In this document: piece by piece, positions 34,985-47,623 of the stretch
Position numbering within the stretch: the first letter of the stretch is position 1
Layout of the letters: the number at the start of each line of letters is the position of its first letter
Assembly: GCF_001665575.1 (NCBI RefSeq)
Contig: NZ_LZSU01000011.1
Location: 1 to 64,000 of the forward strand
DNA: 64,000 nucleotides
Direction of reading: 5' to 3'
Source of the DNA: Mycobacterium sp. 852013-51886_SCH5428379
Lineage (GTDB): Bacteria; Actinomycetota; Actinomycetes; Mycobacteriales; Mycobacteriaceae
Notes under the pieces: generated by a model
Seen by the model: only the letters and a program-made list of their open reading frames with translations
Database searches by the model: none
Told to the model about the DNA's origin: nothing
Position numbers and translations under genes: made by a program

Positions 34985-36613
34985 ATGACGGATGGGTCCG
35001 AGTTCTCGCTGATCGTGGCCTTCGGCACCGATATGGGCAACGCCGAGGATGCGGCGATGACCTTCGCCGAAGCGTGCCAGGCCGCCGGCATCGACGTCGA
35101 GGCCGTCGAGCTCAACCAGGTGGACGTGGCCGACCTGCGGTCGGCGTCGCACTTCGTGGTCGCCTGCTCGACGTTCGGCGACGGGGAATTCCCCGACAAC
35201 GCCACGCTGTTCTGGGAGGCCTTGAGCGCCGAGAACGCGAGGCTCGAGCAGCTGAGTTTCGCGGTGCTGGCCCTGGGCGACACGGCCTACGACCTGTTCT
35301 GCAACGCCGGCAAGCTGCTCGACGAGCGACTCGAGGCGCTCGGCGCGACCCGCCTCGTGGAACGTGTCGACGTCGACGGCTTCTACGAACAACCCGCCGC
35401 GGCGTGGACCACCGACGTGGTCAAGATGTTGCAGGCCGCCCAATCCACACCGGTCGAGGACACGGCCACCACCACGGAAGCGGACACGGTGGCCGCGCCG
35501 GTGCGGGACGAGCCGCCTTCGCGGGAACGGCACCGTCCCTTCGCAACCCGGCTCACGGTCAACCGGCTGCTCACCGCGGTCGATTCGGACAAGGAGGTCC
35601 GCCACTACGAGGTGGATCTGACCGGCTCCGGAATCACGTACTGCGCAGGGGATTCGCTGGCCGTGCATGCCATCAACGACCCGGCCCTCGTCGAGCTGAT
35701 CCTCGCGCAGCTCGGCGCGGATCCCGAGCGGGCGGTCGCCGACCACGACGCCCCGCTCGGCGTCCTGCTGTCCGATCATTTCGAGATCCGTACCCCGTCA
35801 CGAGCGCTGCAGGCGCTGGTCGCCACCCGCACCTGCGACACCGACGCAGCGGCAGCACTGCGGACCGAAGCCACCGCGGCGCCGGGTTCCTGGTCCTACG
35901 GCAAGGATGTGCTGGACCTGCTTCGGCTGGCCGAACTGGACGTCGACGAGGTCCTCGACACGTTGCGGCCCTTGCAGTTCCGCGATTACTCGATCGCGTC
36001 GAGTCCGCTGGTGCATCCCGACAGCGTTCACCTCACCGTGGCGACGGTGCGTTATGCCGCAGGCGGACGCACCCACGGCGGAGTCGCGTCGACGTTCCTC
36101 GCCGAGCGCGGCGACACGCTGTCGGTGCATCTGCGTCCCAACCACGCCTTCCGCCTGCCTGCGGCCGACGTTCCCATCATCATGATCGGTCCGGGCACCG
36201 GGATCGCGCCGTTCCGCGCCTTCCTTCAGGAGCGGCAGGCCACCGAGGCGCCAGGGCGGTCGTGGTTGTTCTTCGGTGACCGTCGCCGCACCACTGACTT
36301 CCTCTACGGCGACGAGCTCGAGGCGTTCGTGTCGTCGGGCACGTTGACCCGCCTGGATCTGGCGTTCTCCCGTGACAGCGCCGCGAAACTTTATGTGCAG
36401 CAACGGATGCGGGAGAACGCCGCAGAACTGTTCCGGTGGCTGCAGGACGGTGCGCATCTGTACGTGTGCGGCGACGCCGAGCGGATGGCGCGAGATGTCG
36501 ACACCGCACTGCGCGAGATCGTCGCCACCTGCGGCGGATTCGACGCCGACGACGCGCACGCCTACGTCAACGATCTGATCAAGACCCACCGTTACGTGCG
36601 CGACGTCTACTAG
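34985..36613 (+). CDS. Flavodoxin-NADPH reductase fusion (CysJ/CPR-like diflavin reductase)
   Basis: A 542-aa diflavin electron-transfer protein. An FMN flavodoxin domain occupies residues 8-150 (VAFGTDMGNAEDAA phosphate loop; STFGDGEFPDN; LALGDTAYDLFC). An FAD/NADPH domain follows from about 180: RDYSIASSP near 332 (FAD), GGVASTFLAERGD near 360, IGPGTGIAPFRAFLQER near 401 (NADPH), and VCGDAERMARDV near 494. It ends in the CysJ-like RYVRDVY with the terminal Tyr. Such proteins feed NADPH electrons to sulfite reductase hemoprotein, P450 or similar; no partner gene is next to it. An iron box and AAGGGAG ribosome site precede it. The stop overlaps the convergent amidohydrolase stop (CTAG). Confidence 0.9.
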   Translation: MTDGSEFSLIVAFGTDMGNAEDAAMTFAEACQAAGIDVEAVELNQVDVADLRSASHFVVACSTFGDGEFPDNATLFWEALSAENARLEQLSFAVLALGDTAYDLFCNAGKLLDERLEALGATRLVERVDVDGFYEQPAAAWTTDVVKMLQAAQSTPVEDTATTTEADTVAAPVRDEPPSRERHRPFATRLTVNRLLTAVDSDKEVRHYEVDLTGSGITYCAGDSLAVHAINDPALVELILAQLGADPERAVADHDAPLGVLLSDHFEIRTPSRALQALVATRTCDTDAAAALRTEATAAPGSWSYGKDVLDLLRLAELDVDEVLDTLRPLQFRDYSIASSPLVHPDSVHLTVATVRYAAGGRTHGGVASTFLAERGDTLSVHLRPNHAFRLPAADVPIIMIGPGTGIAPFRAFLQERQATEAPGRSWLFFGDRRRTTDFLYGDELEAFVSSGTLTRLDLAFSRDSAAKLYVQQRMRENAAELFRWLQDGAHLYVCGDAERMARDVDTALREIVATCGGFDADDAHAYVNDLIKTHRYVRDVY

Positions 36614-37698
36614 CGGAATGCGCGACCCCGCAGGATCACCAGCGCGGGTTCGTTGAGGACCGCAGCGCCGCGCCGCGGATCGTCGCGGTAGCACACCAGA
36701 TCGGCGGGCGCTCCGTCGACCAGACCGGGCCGGCCCAACCAGTCGCGGGCACCCCAGCACGCCGCACCGAGCGCCTCCGTCGGGCTCATCCCGATGCCGC
36801 GCAGTGCGTCGACCTCGTCGCCGATGCGCCCGTGCGCGATGGTGCTGCCCGCGTCGGTGCCCGCATAGATCGGCACGCCGGCCTCGCGCGCGGCGCCGAC
36901 CCGCTGATAGCAGCGTTGGTACAGGTCGCGCATGTGCGCGGCGTAGGTCGGGTACTTGTTCGCCGAATCGGCGATCCCCGGGAAGTTCTCGATGTTGATC
37001 AGCGTCGGCACCAGGGCGGTGCCGTGTTCCACCATCAGCGCGATGGTGTCGTCGGTGAGCCCGGTGCCGTGTTCGATGCAGTCGATGCCGGCGCCGATAA
37101 GACCCGGCAGCGCATCCTCCCCGAAGACATGCGCGGTGACCCGGGCGCCGTTGGCGTGCGCCGCGTCGATCGCCTCCCGCAGGATGGCGTCGTCCCACAG
37201 CGGCGCGAGATCGCCGATCGACCGGTCGATCCAGTCGCCGACGAGCTTCACCCACCCGTCACCGCGCCGTGCCTGCTGTGCCACGATCGCGGGCAGCTCG
37301 GACTCGTCCTCGACGTCCACCGCGTATCCGGCGATGTAGCGCTTCGGCTTGGCGACGTGGCGGCCCGCGCGGATTATGCGGGGCAGGTCTTCGCGGTCGT
37401 CGAGGCTACGGGTGTCGGTCGGCGAACCGCAGTCCCGCAGCAGCAGCGCGCCGACGCCGCGTTCCGTCTCCGCCTGGGCAGCGGCCTCATCCAGACCGAC
37501 GGCGCCGCCCGGAACGGGACCCAGGCCGACATGACAGTGCGCGTCGACCAGCCCGGGAATCACCCAGCCGCCGTCCCATACGGTTTCGGCGCCGGGCACC
37601 GGTTCGGAGCGCAGCAGACCGTCGACGATCCACCATTCGACCGGCTCCTCGCCCGGCAGCCCCCGGCCCCTGACGTGAAGTGGCGCACCCGCCGTCAT
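36610..37698 (-). CDS. Amidohydrolase-superfamily protein
   Basis: A 362-aa metal-dependent hydrolase, Rv2915c-like, similar to imidazolonepropionase/prolidase-type members. Metal ligands are visible: PGLVDAHCHVGL near residue 49 (HxH), carboxylatable Lys in WVKLVGDW near 147, HVFGEDAL near 181, IEHGTGL near 201 and GTDAGS near 266. The ATG at MTAGAPLHV lies 1 base from the ffh stop, so it may be co-transcribed with ffh. The substrate is unknown. Confidence 0.87.
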   Translation of the reverse strand: MTAGAPLHVRGRGLPGEEPVEWWIVDGLLRSEPVPGAETVWDGGWVIPGLVDAHCHVGLGPVPGGAVGLDEAAAQAETERGVGALLLRDCGSPTDTRSLDDREDLPRIIRAGRHVAKPKRYIAGYAVDVEDESELPAIVAQQARRGDGWVKLVGDWIDRSIGDLAPLWDDAILREAIDAAHANGARVTAHVFGEDALPGLIGAGIDCIEHGTGLTDDTIALMVEHGTALVPTLINIENFPGIADSANKYPTYAAHMRDLYQRCYQRVGAAREAGVPIYAGTDAGSTIAHGRIGDEVDALRGIGMSPTEALGAACWGARDWLGRPGLVDGAPADLVCYRDDPRRGAAVLNEPALVILRGRAFR

Positions 37699-37699
37699 A

Positions 37700-39253
<1,554 letters not shown>

Positions 39254-39260
39254 GGGGTAA

Positions 39261-39266
39261 AGCCTA
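39261..39266 (-). promoter_or_regulatory. -10 element TAGGCT before ffh, probable leaderless start
   Basis: On the minus strand TAGGCT ends 7 bases before the GTG of ffh and no ribosome site is present. Spacing fits transcription starting at the start codon. Confidence 0.5.
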
Positions 39267-39310
39267 TCTTCCCCGGCGCGCAGCGACCGTTTGCCCGTGC
39301 GCGCGCGTGC

Positions 39311-41812
39311 TCAGCCGGCCTGCTCCGCGGGTTTGGGCGGAGGCGGCGGCGCCGGCAGCACCGCGAACAGGTCGGCCTCCAGCTCGGCACGAATCGTCGC
39401 GTGATCGCTCTCGCGCCCCGCGGCCAGCGCGGGCACGACGATGCCGAACACGTCGACGACCGACGATCCGAGGGTGGTGACCTTCGCCCAGGCGATGTCC
39501 ACACCGTCGCGTTCGAACACCGCCGTGAGCCGGGCGAGCAGGCCGGTGCGGTCGGTGGTGCGGATCTGCACCACGAGCTCCCCCGGCCCGGGACCCGCCG
39601 ACCAGAGCACCCGCGGCGGCGCGGGGACGTGGTTGCCGGGGACCGCCGCCTGCGGCTCCCCCGCCCGGCCGGTGCCGTACTGGGCGGAGTCCTCTTCGCG
39701 CCGTTGCAGCGCCGCGATGACGTCGAGTTCCCCGTCGAGCGCGAGGATGAACTGCTGGCGCAGCAGCTCGGCGGCCGGCGGCGACCCGAAATGCGGGGAG
39801 ACCACGAAGGTGTTGATCGCGGCGCCCCGGTGGCTGTTCACCGACGCCGAGTGCACCCGCAGCGAGTTCAGCGCCAGCACACCGGCGGCCTTGGACAGCA
39901 GTCCACGCCGATCCGGGGCGATGATCACCACCTGGTAGATGTGCGAGCTGTCACCGCCGGTGAGTTCGACGTGCACGTCCACCGTGCCGGCGAGCTCGAG
40001 GTGGCGCGGATCGATCGGATCCGGCTGCGGCAGCGGCTCTCCGGACATGACCAGCCGGCAGCGCCGAACCAGATCGCCGATCAGCGACGCCTTCCAGTCC
40101 CCCCACACGCCGGGTCCGGTGGCCAGCGAATCGGCCTCGGCCAGCACGTGCAGCAGTTCGAGCAGCACCAGATCCCCGTCGAGCTTCTTCACGACGGCGT
40201 CGATGGTGTCGGGGTCTTGCAGATCGCGTCGTGTGGCGGTCTCGGGCAGCAGCAGGTGGTAGCGCACCACCTTCGACAGCACGTCGATGTCGGACGGCCA
40301 CAATCCCAGCCGGGTGCCGATCTGGTTGGCCAACTCGGCACCGATGACACTGTGGTCACCGCCGCGGCCCTTGCCGATGTCGTGGCACAGTGCCCCCAGC
40401 ATCAGCAGATCGGGACGCGATACACGGGTGGTGAATGCGCTTGCCCGAGAGACGGTTTCCACGAGGTGACGGTCCACCGTCCAGATGTGCACGACGTCGC
40501 GGGGCGGCAGGTCGCGCACCGCGCCCCATTCGGGGAACAGCCGCCCCCACAGTCCGGTGCGGTCGAGCGCCTCGATGGTCCCGACGGCGGCCGGTCCGGC
40601 GGCGAGCAGCACCAGCAGATCTTTGAGCGCCTGGCGGGGCCAGGGGGTGCGCAGCTCGGGCGCGGTCTCGGCCAGTCGGCTCAGCGTGGACACCGCCATC
40701 GGCAGACCGGTGGTCGCCGAGGCTGCGGCGACGCGCAGGATCAGGCCGGGATCGCGTTCGGGCCGGGCGTCGCGGGCCAGGATCACCTCACCGGCGAATT
40801 CGATGACGCCTTCGTCCAGCGGCCGGCGCACGGGGCGGCGCAGCGCGGCGAACCCGCGCCGGGGCAGCGCGTTGGCCGCGGTGCGCAGTCCCGCGTCGAC
40901 GTAGTAGCTGATGGTCCGTGCCGCATCGGAGAGCATGCGGGCCAGATCGAAGCGGTCCCCGATCCGCAGGGCGGCGCCGATCTCGTCGGCGTACTGCGCG
41001 AGCAACAGATCGCGCCCGCGCCCGGAGACCCGGTGCAGTTCGGTGCGGACGTTGAGCAGCGACAGGTGCGCACCGCCCAGCGTGCCCATCGGTGAGGCCA
41101 GCGCCCGGCTCGGATACCCGTCGGCCAGCTGGGCGATGGCCAGCGCGTTGAGCAGCTGCACGTCGCGCAGACCGCCGCGGCCGGATTTGAGGTCCGGTTC
41201 GGCCCGATGGGCGATCTGTCCGCTGCGATGCCAACGGGACTCGGTGTGCTCGACCAGATCGCTGAAGCGTCCGGCGATGCCGGTGCGCCACTGCCTGCGG
41301 GCCCCGCCGACGAGCAGCGAGGACAGATCGGCGTCACCGGCGATGTGGCGGACTTCGAGCATGGCCAGCCCCGCGGAGACGTCCTCGCCGGCGACCTTGA
41401 GCGCCTCCGGGACCGTCCTGACGCTGTGGTCGAGACGAATGTTGGCGTCCCACAACGGATACCAAAGCAGCTCCGCGACCTGGGAGACGATGTCGGGGGG
41501 CATGTTGTCGTGCAGCAGCATCAGGTCGAGGTCGGAGTACGGCAGCATCTCGCCGCGCCCGAGGCCACCCGTCGCGACGATGGCGAAGCCGCTGGTCGCG
41601 GTGATGCCGATCTCGGTCGCCTTTGCGCTGAGCCAGAATTCGTGCAGATCGAGCAGGGCGTCGCGCAGCACGGGCGCTTCGAGTTGCCGTCCTCCGTTGG
41701 TCAGCAGTTGCTGTGCGGCCTTGGAGAGGTCGTTGGCGGGTCGTAACGAACCCGCCGCCGGTGGCGTCCAGCGGGACGCACCGGCGGCGGGGTCTGAATG
41801 CTGTTCTGTCAT
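39311..41812 (-). CDS. glnD: [Protein-PII] uridylyltransferase/adenylyltransferase GlnD
   Basis: Bifunctional nitrogen sensor that modifies and demodifies PII in response to glutamine; in actinobacteria it adenylylates PII. The 833 aa show the nucleotidyltransferase motif [21 protein letters not shown] near residue 82, the HD domain [14 protein letters not shown] near 477, and two C-terminal ACT domains ([38 protein letters not shown]) that bind glutamine. Third gene of amt-glnB-glnD, 66 bases after glnB. Confidence 0.95.
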   Translation of the reverse strand: MTEQHSDPAAGASRWTPPAAGSLRPANDLSKAAQQLLTNGGRQLEAPVLRDALLDLHEFWLSAKATEIGITATSGFAIVATGGLGRGEMLPYSDLDLMLLHDNMPPDIVSQVAELLWYPLWDANIRLDHSVRTVPEALKVAGEDVSAGLAMLEVRHIAGDADLSSLLVGGARRQWRTGIAGRFSDLVEHTESRWHRSGQIAHRAEPDLKSGRGGLRDVQLLNALAIAQLADGYPSRALASPMGTLGGAHLSLLNVRTELHRVSGRGRDLLLAQYADEIGAALRIGDRFDLARMLSDAARTISYYVDAGLRTAANALPRRGFAALRRPVRRPLDEGVIEFAGEVILARDARPERDPGLILRVAAASATTGLPMAVSTLSRLAETAPELRTPWPRQALKDLLVLLAAGPAAVGTIEALDRTGLWGRLFPEWGAVRDLPPRDVVHIWTVDRHLVETVSRASAFTTRVSRPDLLMLGALCHDIGKGRGGDHSVIGAELANQIGTRLGLWPSDIDVLSKVVRYHLLLPETATRRDLQDPDTIDAVVKKLDGDLVLLELLHVLAEADSLATGPGVWGDWKASLIGDLVRRCRLVMSGEPLPQPDPIDPRHLELAGTVDVHVELTGGDSSHIYQVVIIAPDRRGLLSKAAGVLALNSLRVHSASVNSHRGAAINTFVVSPHFGSPPAAELLRQQFILALDGELDVIAALQRREEDSAQYGTGRAGEPQAAVPGNHVPAPPRVLWSAGPGPGELVVQIRTTDRTGLLARLTAVFERDGVDIAWAKVTTLGSSVVDVFGIVVPALAAGRESDHATIRAELEADLFAVLPAPPPPPKPAEQAG

Positions 41813-41878
41813 CTACGAAGTCCTCCCCCGATCCGGTGAAACTCGACTACTCGGTTGGGAGACGACCCCCTCGATGGT

Positions 41879-43591
<1,713 letters not shown>

Positions 43592-43678
43592 TTTGTGTGA
43601 ACCTCCTTGGGAAATGTGCCGACGGATCGGCCTCCCGTGAAGACTCTTTTGCTCGCGTTTCGCTGGTGATGCGTGAGC

Positions 43679-43694
43679 GTTTCCGGAATGTGAA
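43679..43694 (-). promoter_or_regulatory. GlnR-like operator, proximal site
   Basis: On the minus strand TTCAC-ATTCCG-GAAAC keeps the actinobacterial GlnR pattern (GTNAC-N6-GAAAC, core AC-N9-AC) with one mismatch. It lies about 90-105 bases before amt, where GlnR activates under nitrogen limitation. Confidence 0.6.
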
Positions 43695-43710
43695 CGCAGA
43701 GCCGGAGGTG

Positions 43711-43726
43711 GTTACGCTCATGTTTC
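43711..43726 (-). promoter_or_regulatory. GlnR-like operator, distal site
   Basis: On the minus strand GAAAC-ATGAGC-GTAAC keeps the AC-N9-AC core. It is 32 bases centre-to-centre from the proximal site, about three helical turns, so the two would be on the same DNA face. Confidence 0.5.
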
Positions 43727-43777
43727 GTCGTGCTCACGGCGACCCCGGGCGGCCTTGCCCGGCCCGCGATCGTCGCC

Positions 43778-45154
43778 TCAGCCGAGTAGTGCGTCGACGA
43801 ATGCGCCCGGCTCGAACGGCGCCAGATCGTCGGGGCCTTCCCCCAGACCGACCAGTTTGACGGGCACCCCGAGCTCTTCTTGAACCCGGAAGACGATCCC
43901 GCCCTTGGCGGTCCCGTCGAGCTTGGTCAGCACCACGCCGGTGATCTTGACGACCTCGGCGAACACCCGCGCCTGCGGCAGGCTGTTCTGTCCGATGGTG
44001 GCGTCGAGGACCAGCAGCACCTCGTCGACGACGGCGCGCTTCTCGACCACGCGTTTGACCTTGCCGAGTTCGTCCATCAGGCCGGTCTTGGTGTGCAGCC
44101 GGCCCGCGGTGTCGATGGCGACGACATCGGCGCCGTTCTCGATGCCTGTGGAGACCGCGTCGAAGGCCACCGACGCCGGGTCGGCCCCCTCGGGTCCGCG
44201 CACCACCTCGGCGCCGACCCGGGAGGCCCAGGTCTGCAACTGGTCGGCCGCGGCGGCGCGGAAGGTGTCGGCGGCGCCGAGTACGACGCGACGCCCGTCA
44301 GCCACCAGCACGCGGGCCAGCTTTCCGACGGTCGTGGTCTTGCCGGTGCCGTTGACCCCGACGATCAGCAGCACCGAGGGTTTGTCGGCGTGGGGCAGCG
44401 CGCGGATCGAGCGATCCATCTCCGGATGCAGTTCCCGGATCAGGACCTCGCGCAGTACCGCGCGGGCGTCGGCCTCGGTGCGGACCGTGCTGCTGGCCAT
44501 CCGTTCGCGCAGCGCGGACATCACCGATTCGGTGACGACGGGGCCGAGGTCGGCGATCAGCAGGGTGTCCTCGACGTCCTGCCACGAGTCCTCGTCGAGG
44601 TCTCCGCCGCCGAGCAGACCCAGCATGCTGCGACCGAGCGCGTTCTGCGATTTGGCCAGCCGGCCGCGTAACCGGTCCAGCCGGCCTTCGGTCGGGGCGA
44701 TGTCGGCGATGTCGGGCGCCGTGGGTGCGCTGACCTCGGCGGGCGCCGGTTCGGGCTCGGGTTCCGGTGCCGGCTCCGGCTTCGGTTCCGGCTTCGGCGG
44801 GGTGGTCTCGGTGGGCGGCTCGGGCAGCCGCACATCGGCGATCGGCCGCTTCGGCGCATCCCGTGGAATGGTGGCGTCATCACCGACGGCAGGGAGTCCG
44901 CTGGTGTCGATGCGTTCGGGCTCGGGTCGCCGCGGCGGCGCGGGTGCAGCAGGCGGTGCTGACGATTGTGTGAACGTGATCCCCGAAGACGCGGCGTATC
45001 CGCCGGACCGGTCTATAGGTGTGGCAGTGTCGGGTTCCGAGAGCCTGATCCGGCGGCGCCGGTAGCGGACCAGACCCACGACGAGAGCAGTGACGAGCAG
45101 AACGGCGATTACGGCGATTGCGATCCACAAACCGACCGGAACATCTTGGGTCAC
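43778..45154 (-). CDS. ftsY: Signal recognition particle receptor FtsY
   Basis: Membrane docking GTPase for Ffh. The 458 aa start with a true membrane anchor ([23 protein letters not shown], residues 7-29), followed by a Pro/Glu-rich linker ([20 protein letters not shown] near 125) and the NG domain: [15 protein letters not shown] near 262, DTAGRLHTK near 351 and [10 protein letters not shown] near 412. The start is GTG. It is divergent from the IPP isomerase gene. Confidence 0.96.
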   Translation of the reverse strand: MTQDVPVGLWIAIAVIAVLLVTALVVGLVRYRRRRIRLSEPDTATPIDRSGGYAASSGITFTQSSAPPAAPAPPRRPEPERIDTSGLPAVGDDATIPRDAPKRPIADVRLPEPPTETTPPKPEPKPEPAPEPEPEPAPAEVSAPTAPDIADIAPTEGRLDRLRGRLAKSQNALGRSMLGLLGGGDLDEDSWQDVEDTLLIADLGPVVTESVMSALRERMASSTVRTEADARAVLREVLIRELHPEMDRSIRALPHADKPSVLLIVGVNGTGKTTTVGKLARVLVADGRRVVLGAADTFRAAAADQLQTWASRVGAEVVRGPEGADPASVAFDAVSTGIENGADVVAIDTAGRLHTKTGLMDELGKVKRVVEKRAVVDEVLLVLDATIGQNSLPQARVFAEVVKITGVVLTKLDGTAKGGIVFRVQEELGVPVKLVGLGEGPDDLAPFEPGAFVDALLG

Positions 45155-45194
45155 CCGGCCATTGTTTCAGGACGAGTCCGCGGGTGGTCAGCCG

Positions 45195-46229
45195 GTGACG
45201 CAGTCAGCCGGTGACGCCGGGACTGGCATCGAGACCCGCAAGCGCCGTCACATCGACGTATGCCTCGACGGCCCGGTCGAGTACGAGACCGTCACGACCG
45301 GTCTGGAGAACTTCCGGCTGCCCTACAACGCCCTGACCCAGACCTCGCTGAGCCGGATCGACCTGCGCACCGAGTTCCTCGGCAAACCGCTGCGCGCACC
45401 CGTCCTGATCGGCGCCATGACCGGCGGCGCCGAGTTGTCGGCCACGATCAACACCAACCTGGCCGTCGCGGCGCAGCGCCTCGGTGTCGGCATGATGCTC
45501 GGCTCGCAGCGCATCATGATCGACAACGAGGAGGCCGCCGGGTCGTTCGCCGTCCGCGATGTCGCACCCGACGTGTTGGTGATCGGCAACATCGGCCTCG
45601 CCCAGCTGTCCGACTCGGTGCTCCCCGCCCTCGACCGGGTACTCGACCGGGTCGGCGCCGACGCGTTGGCCGTGCACACCAACCCGCTGCAGGAAGCCAT
45701 GCAGCCCGACGGTGACACCGACTTCACCGGCTCGATCGCGCGTCTGCGCGCTGTGGCCGCCGCGCTGACCCGCCCGGTGCTGCTCAAAGAGGTGGGGCAT
45801 GGGATCGGCGCCACCGCCGCGGCCGAACTGGTCGACTGCCCACTGGCGGGCGTCGACGTGGCGGGCGCCGGTGGGACGTCGTGGGCGCGCGTCGAGCAAC
45901 TCGTCCGTCATGGCGAGATCCGGCATCCGGCGCTCGCCGAGTGGGGCATCCCGACGGCGCAGGCCTTGCTGGAGGTCCGACGGACGCTGCCCGACATGCC
46001 GTTGGTCGCCTCGGGGGGTATCCGCACCGGGATGGACGCCGCCAAGGCGCTGGCCATGGGCGCCGAGGTGGTGGCCGTCGCCCGGCCGCTGCTGGCGCCG
46101 GCCATCGAATCGCCGGAGGCCGTGGTGGAGTGGCTGTCGTCCTTCGTCGACGAACTGCGGGTCTGCCTGCACGGCTGTGGCGCGGCGGACCTCGCTGCGC
46201 TGCGGCGCCGCGGCGTCCTGCCCGCCTGA
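45195..46229 (+). CDS. fni: Type 2 isopentenyl-diphosphate delta-isomerase
   Basis: FMN-dependent enzyme interconverting IPP and DMAPP, 344 aa. Diagnostic blocks are [10 protein letters not shown] near residue 11, [13 protein letters not shown] near 68, [10 protein letters not shown] near 95, [11 protein letters not shown] near 130, [14 protein letters not shown] near 155 and [15 protein letters not shown] near 221. The GTG at VTQSAGDAG is the best start; an upstream ATG (45090) would run into the divergent ftsY gene. There is no mevalonate or carotenoid gene nearby, so it is a stand-alone IDI-2. Confidence 0.87.
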   Translation: MTQSAGDAGTGIETRKRRHIDVCLDGPVEYETVTTGLENFRLPYNALTQTSLSRIDLRTEFLGKPLRAPVLIGAMTGGAELSATINTNLAVAAQRLGVGMMLGSQRIMIDNEEAAGSFAVRDVAPDVLVIGNIGLAQLSDSVLPALDRVLDRVGADALAVHTNPLQEAMQPDGDTDFTGSIARLRAVAAALTRPVLLKEVGHGIGATAAAELVDCPLAGVDVAGAGGTSWARVEQLVRHGEIRHPALAEWGIPTAQALLEVRRTLPDMPLVASGGIRTGMDAAKALAMGAEVVAVARPLLAPAIESPEAVVEWLSSFVDELRVCLHGCGAADLAALRRRGVLPA

Positions 46230-46397
46230 CCCACCGCCCGGACGAACACAGGGCGAAGGTTCCCTGTGATCACATCGAATCGATGAATCCGCCGCGTTTG
46301 GGCACTGTTTCGCCCGTAAGTCATGTTAGCTGTAGCGTGAGCGTGGTCGAGTGCGCCAACCCTGAACCAGTACAACGAGCCACGGGGTAGATCAGAT

Positions 46398-47573
46398 ATG
46401 TCGAAGTCGAAGAAGGACCTGCCTGTGCGTCGGTGGCTGCAGCTGGGTGCGGCGTCCGCCGGCGTCGGCGCGGCGCTGGTCGGATGGTCGCTGCTCGGGT
46501 CTGAGGTCGGTGTCGCCAGCGCAGACAGCGGCGTCACGTCCTCGTCGTCGGCCGGACCGGCCTCCTCTTCCTCTTCTTCCTCCGCATCTTCCGGGGGTTC
46601 CTCCGCATCGGCTGGGGGTGTCGACAAGGAGCGCCCCGCGTCGTCGACGCCCGACCGTGCGGAGCCGGCCTCGTCTCAAGACGATGACGAGCCTCGGTCG
46701 ACGACGTCCCGGCGGGCCAACCGGACGGCGGCCCCCGAGGACACGCCTGCCTCACCGGCGGGTGCGCCCCGCTCGAATCGTGCTGCGGCAGCCGAAGACC
46801 CTGCCGCAGAGCGGTCCGCCAACGCGACCGTCGTGAACACGCGGGTGGCTTCGGGTGGGGTGGCCCCGGACCGGGATAGGACCGACCGCGACGAGACCGC
46901 GGTGTTGCAGGATTCGGGCAGTCAATTTCTGGCCGGCGGAGGAGCCGGAACTCCTCCGGTCGTCACAGCAGGCGTTCGTGACGGTCTCGGCGCCGCCGCC
47001 AAACTACTAGGGCAAGGCATCAAAGACGCCCTCAGTTCCAGACCGCTTCAGAACTTTCTCCAGAACCAGGGACCCAACCTCCCGGGGCTCTTGGACTTGA
47101 TACCGAAAACCCGTTACACGGTGCCCGAGGACCCCCTCCGGCGAGCTGTTCGCGAATCACAAGAGGCGGAAGCCAAGCGGGAACAGGACGCGAAGGGGCG
47201 ACGGATCAACGAAATCATGGCGAAGGGGGTGAAGCTGACCGCATCAGACGGGTCGCCGGTCTACACCGTGGACGGAGAAACGTTTGTCAAATATGCCAGC
47301 AATGGCGGAATCGCATACGGCGACAAGTACACACCGAATCCGCCCACGCCGCGACTCGTCACCATCCGGCAAGGGCCTAATGCGGACAGAAGTATCAGAT
47401 CTATCTTGAAGGTCGATCCAGCACAGGTGCGTAACTTGTCGGGACAGCGCACACCCGGTCCAGTTCCAATTTCGACACCCTTTTCGGCTCCGATTGTTGC
47501 TTGGAAGTACCAGCCACCGGTATACATTTTGGTCGGCGGCGGGACGGGCGGGTTCGGCAGATCGCCGTTCTGA
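46398..47573 (+). CDS. Orphan Ser-rich exported protein
   Basis: I do not recognise the family. A 391-aa protein with a positively charged N-region (MSKSKKDLPVRRW) and a long hydrophobic signal ending about residue 44 (VASADSG). A low-complexity Ser/Ala/Gly/Pro/Asp stretch covers residues 45-165, with runs of up to nine residues of Ser. The C-terminal half has mixed sequence: DALSSRPLQNFLQNQGPNLPG near 212, a charged helix RRAVRESQEAEAKREQDAKGRR near 250 and a Gly-rich end (VGGGTGGFGRSPF). The last 230 bases are visibly poorer in GC (60-base blocks counted at 53-62%) than neighbours. The signal region resembles that of other large mycobacterial exported proteins. Confidence 0.7.
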   Translation: MSKSKKDLPVRRWLQLGAASAGVGAALVGWSLLGSEVGVASADSGVTSSSSAGPASSSSSSSASSGGSSASAGGVDKERPASSTPDRAEPASSQDDDEPRSTTSRRANRTAAPEDTPASPAGAPRSNRAAAAEDPAAERSANATVVNTRVASGGVAPDRDRTDRDETAVLQDSGSQFLAGGGAGTPPVVTAGVRDGLGAAAKLLGQGIKDALSSRPLQNFLQNQGPNLPGLLDLIPKTRYTVPEDPLRRAVRESQEAEAKREQDAKGRRINEIMAKGVKLTASDGSPVYTVDGETFVKYASNGGIAYGDKYTPNPPTPRLVTIRQGPNADRSIRSILKVDPAQVRNLSGQRTPGPVPISTPFSAPIVAWKYQPPVYILVGGGTGGFGRSPF

Positions 47574-47623
47574 TCATCGAATGGTGAGGCTAACCCGGAC
47601 GGGCGGACAGGCGTGACGCATCA

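Noticed and set aside
45090..45194. Upstream ATG start for the IPP isomerase
   Set aside because: It would overlap the divergent ftsY start by 65 bases and add residues not found in the family; GTG at 45195 is preferred.
46265..46274. TGTGATCACA as a possible Crp site
   Set aside because: The halves TGTGA and TCACA match but the six-base spacer of a Crp site is missing; it is only a 10-bp palindrome.
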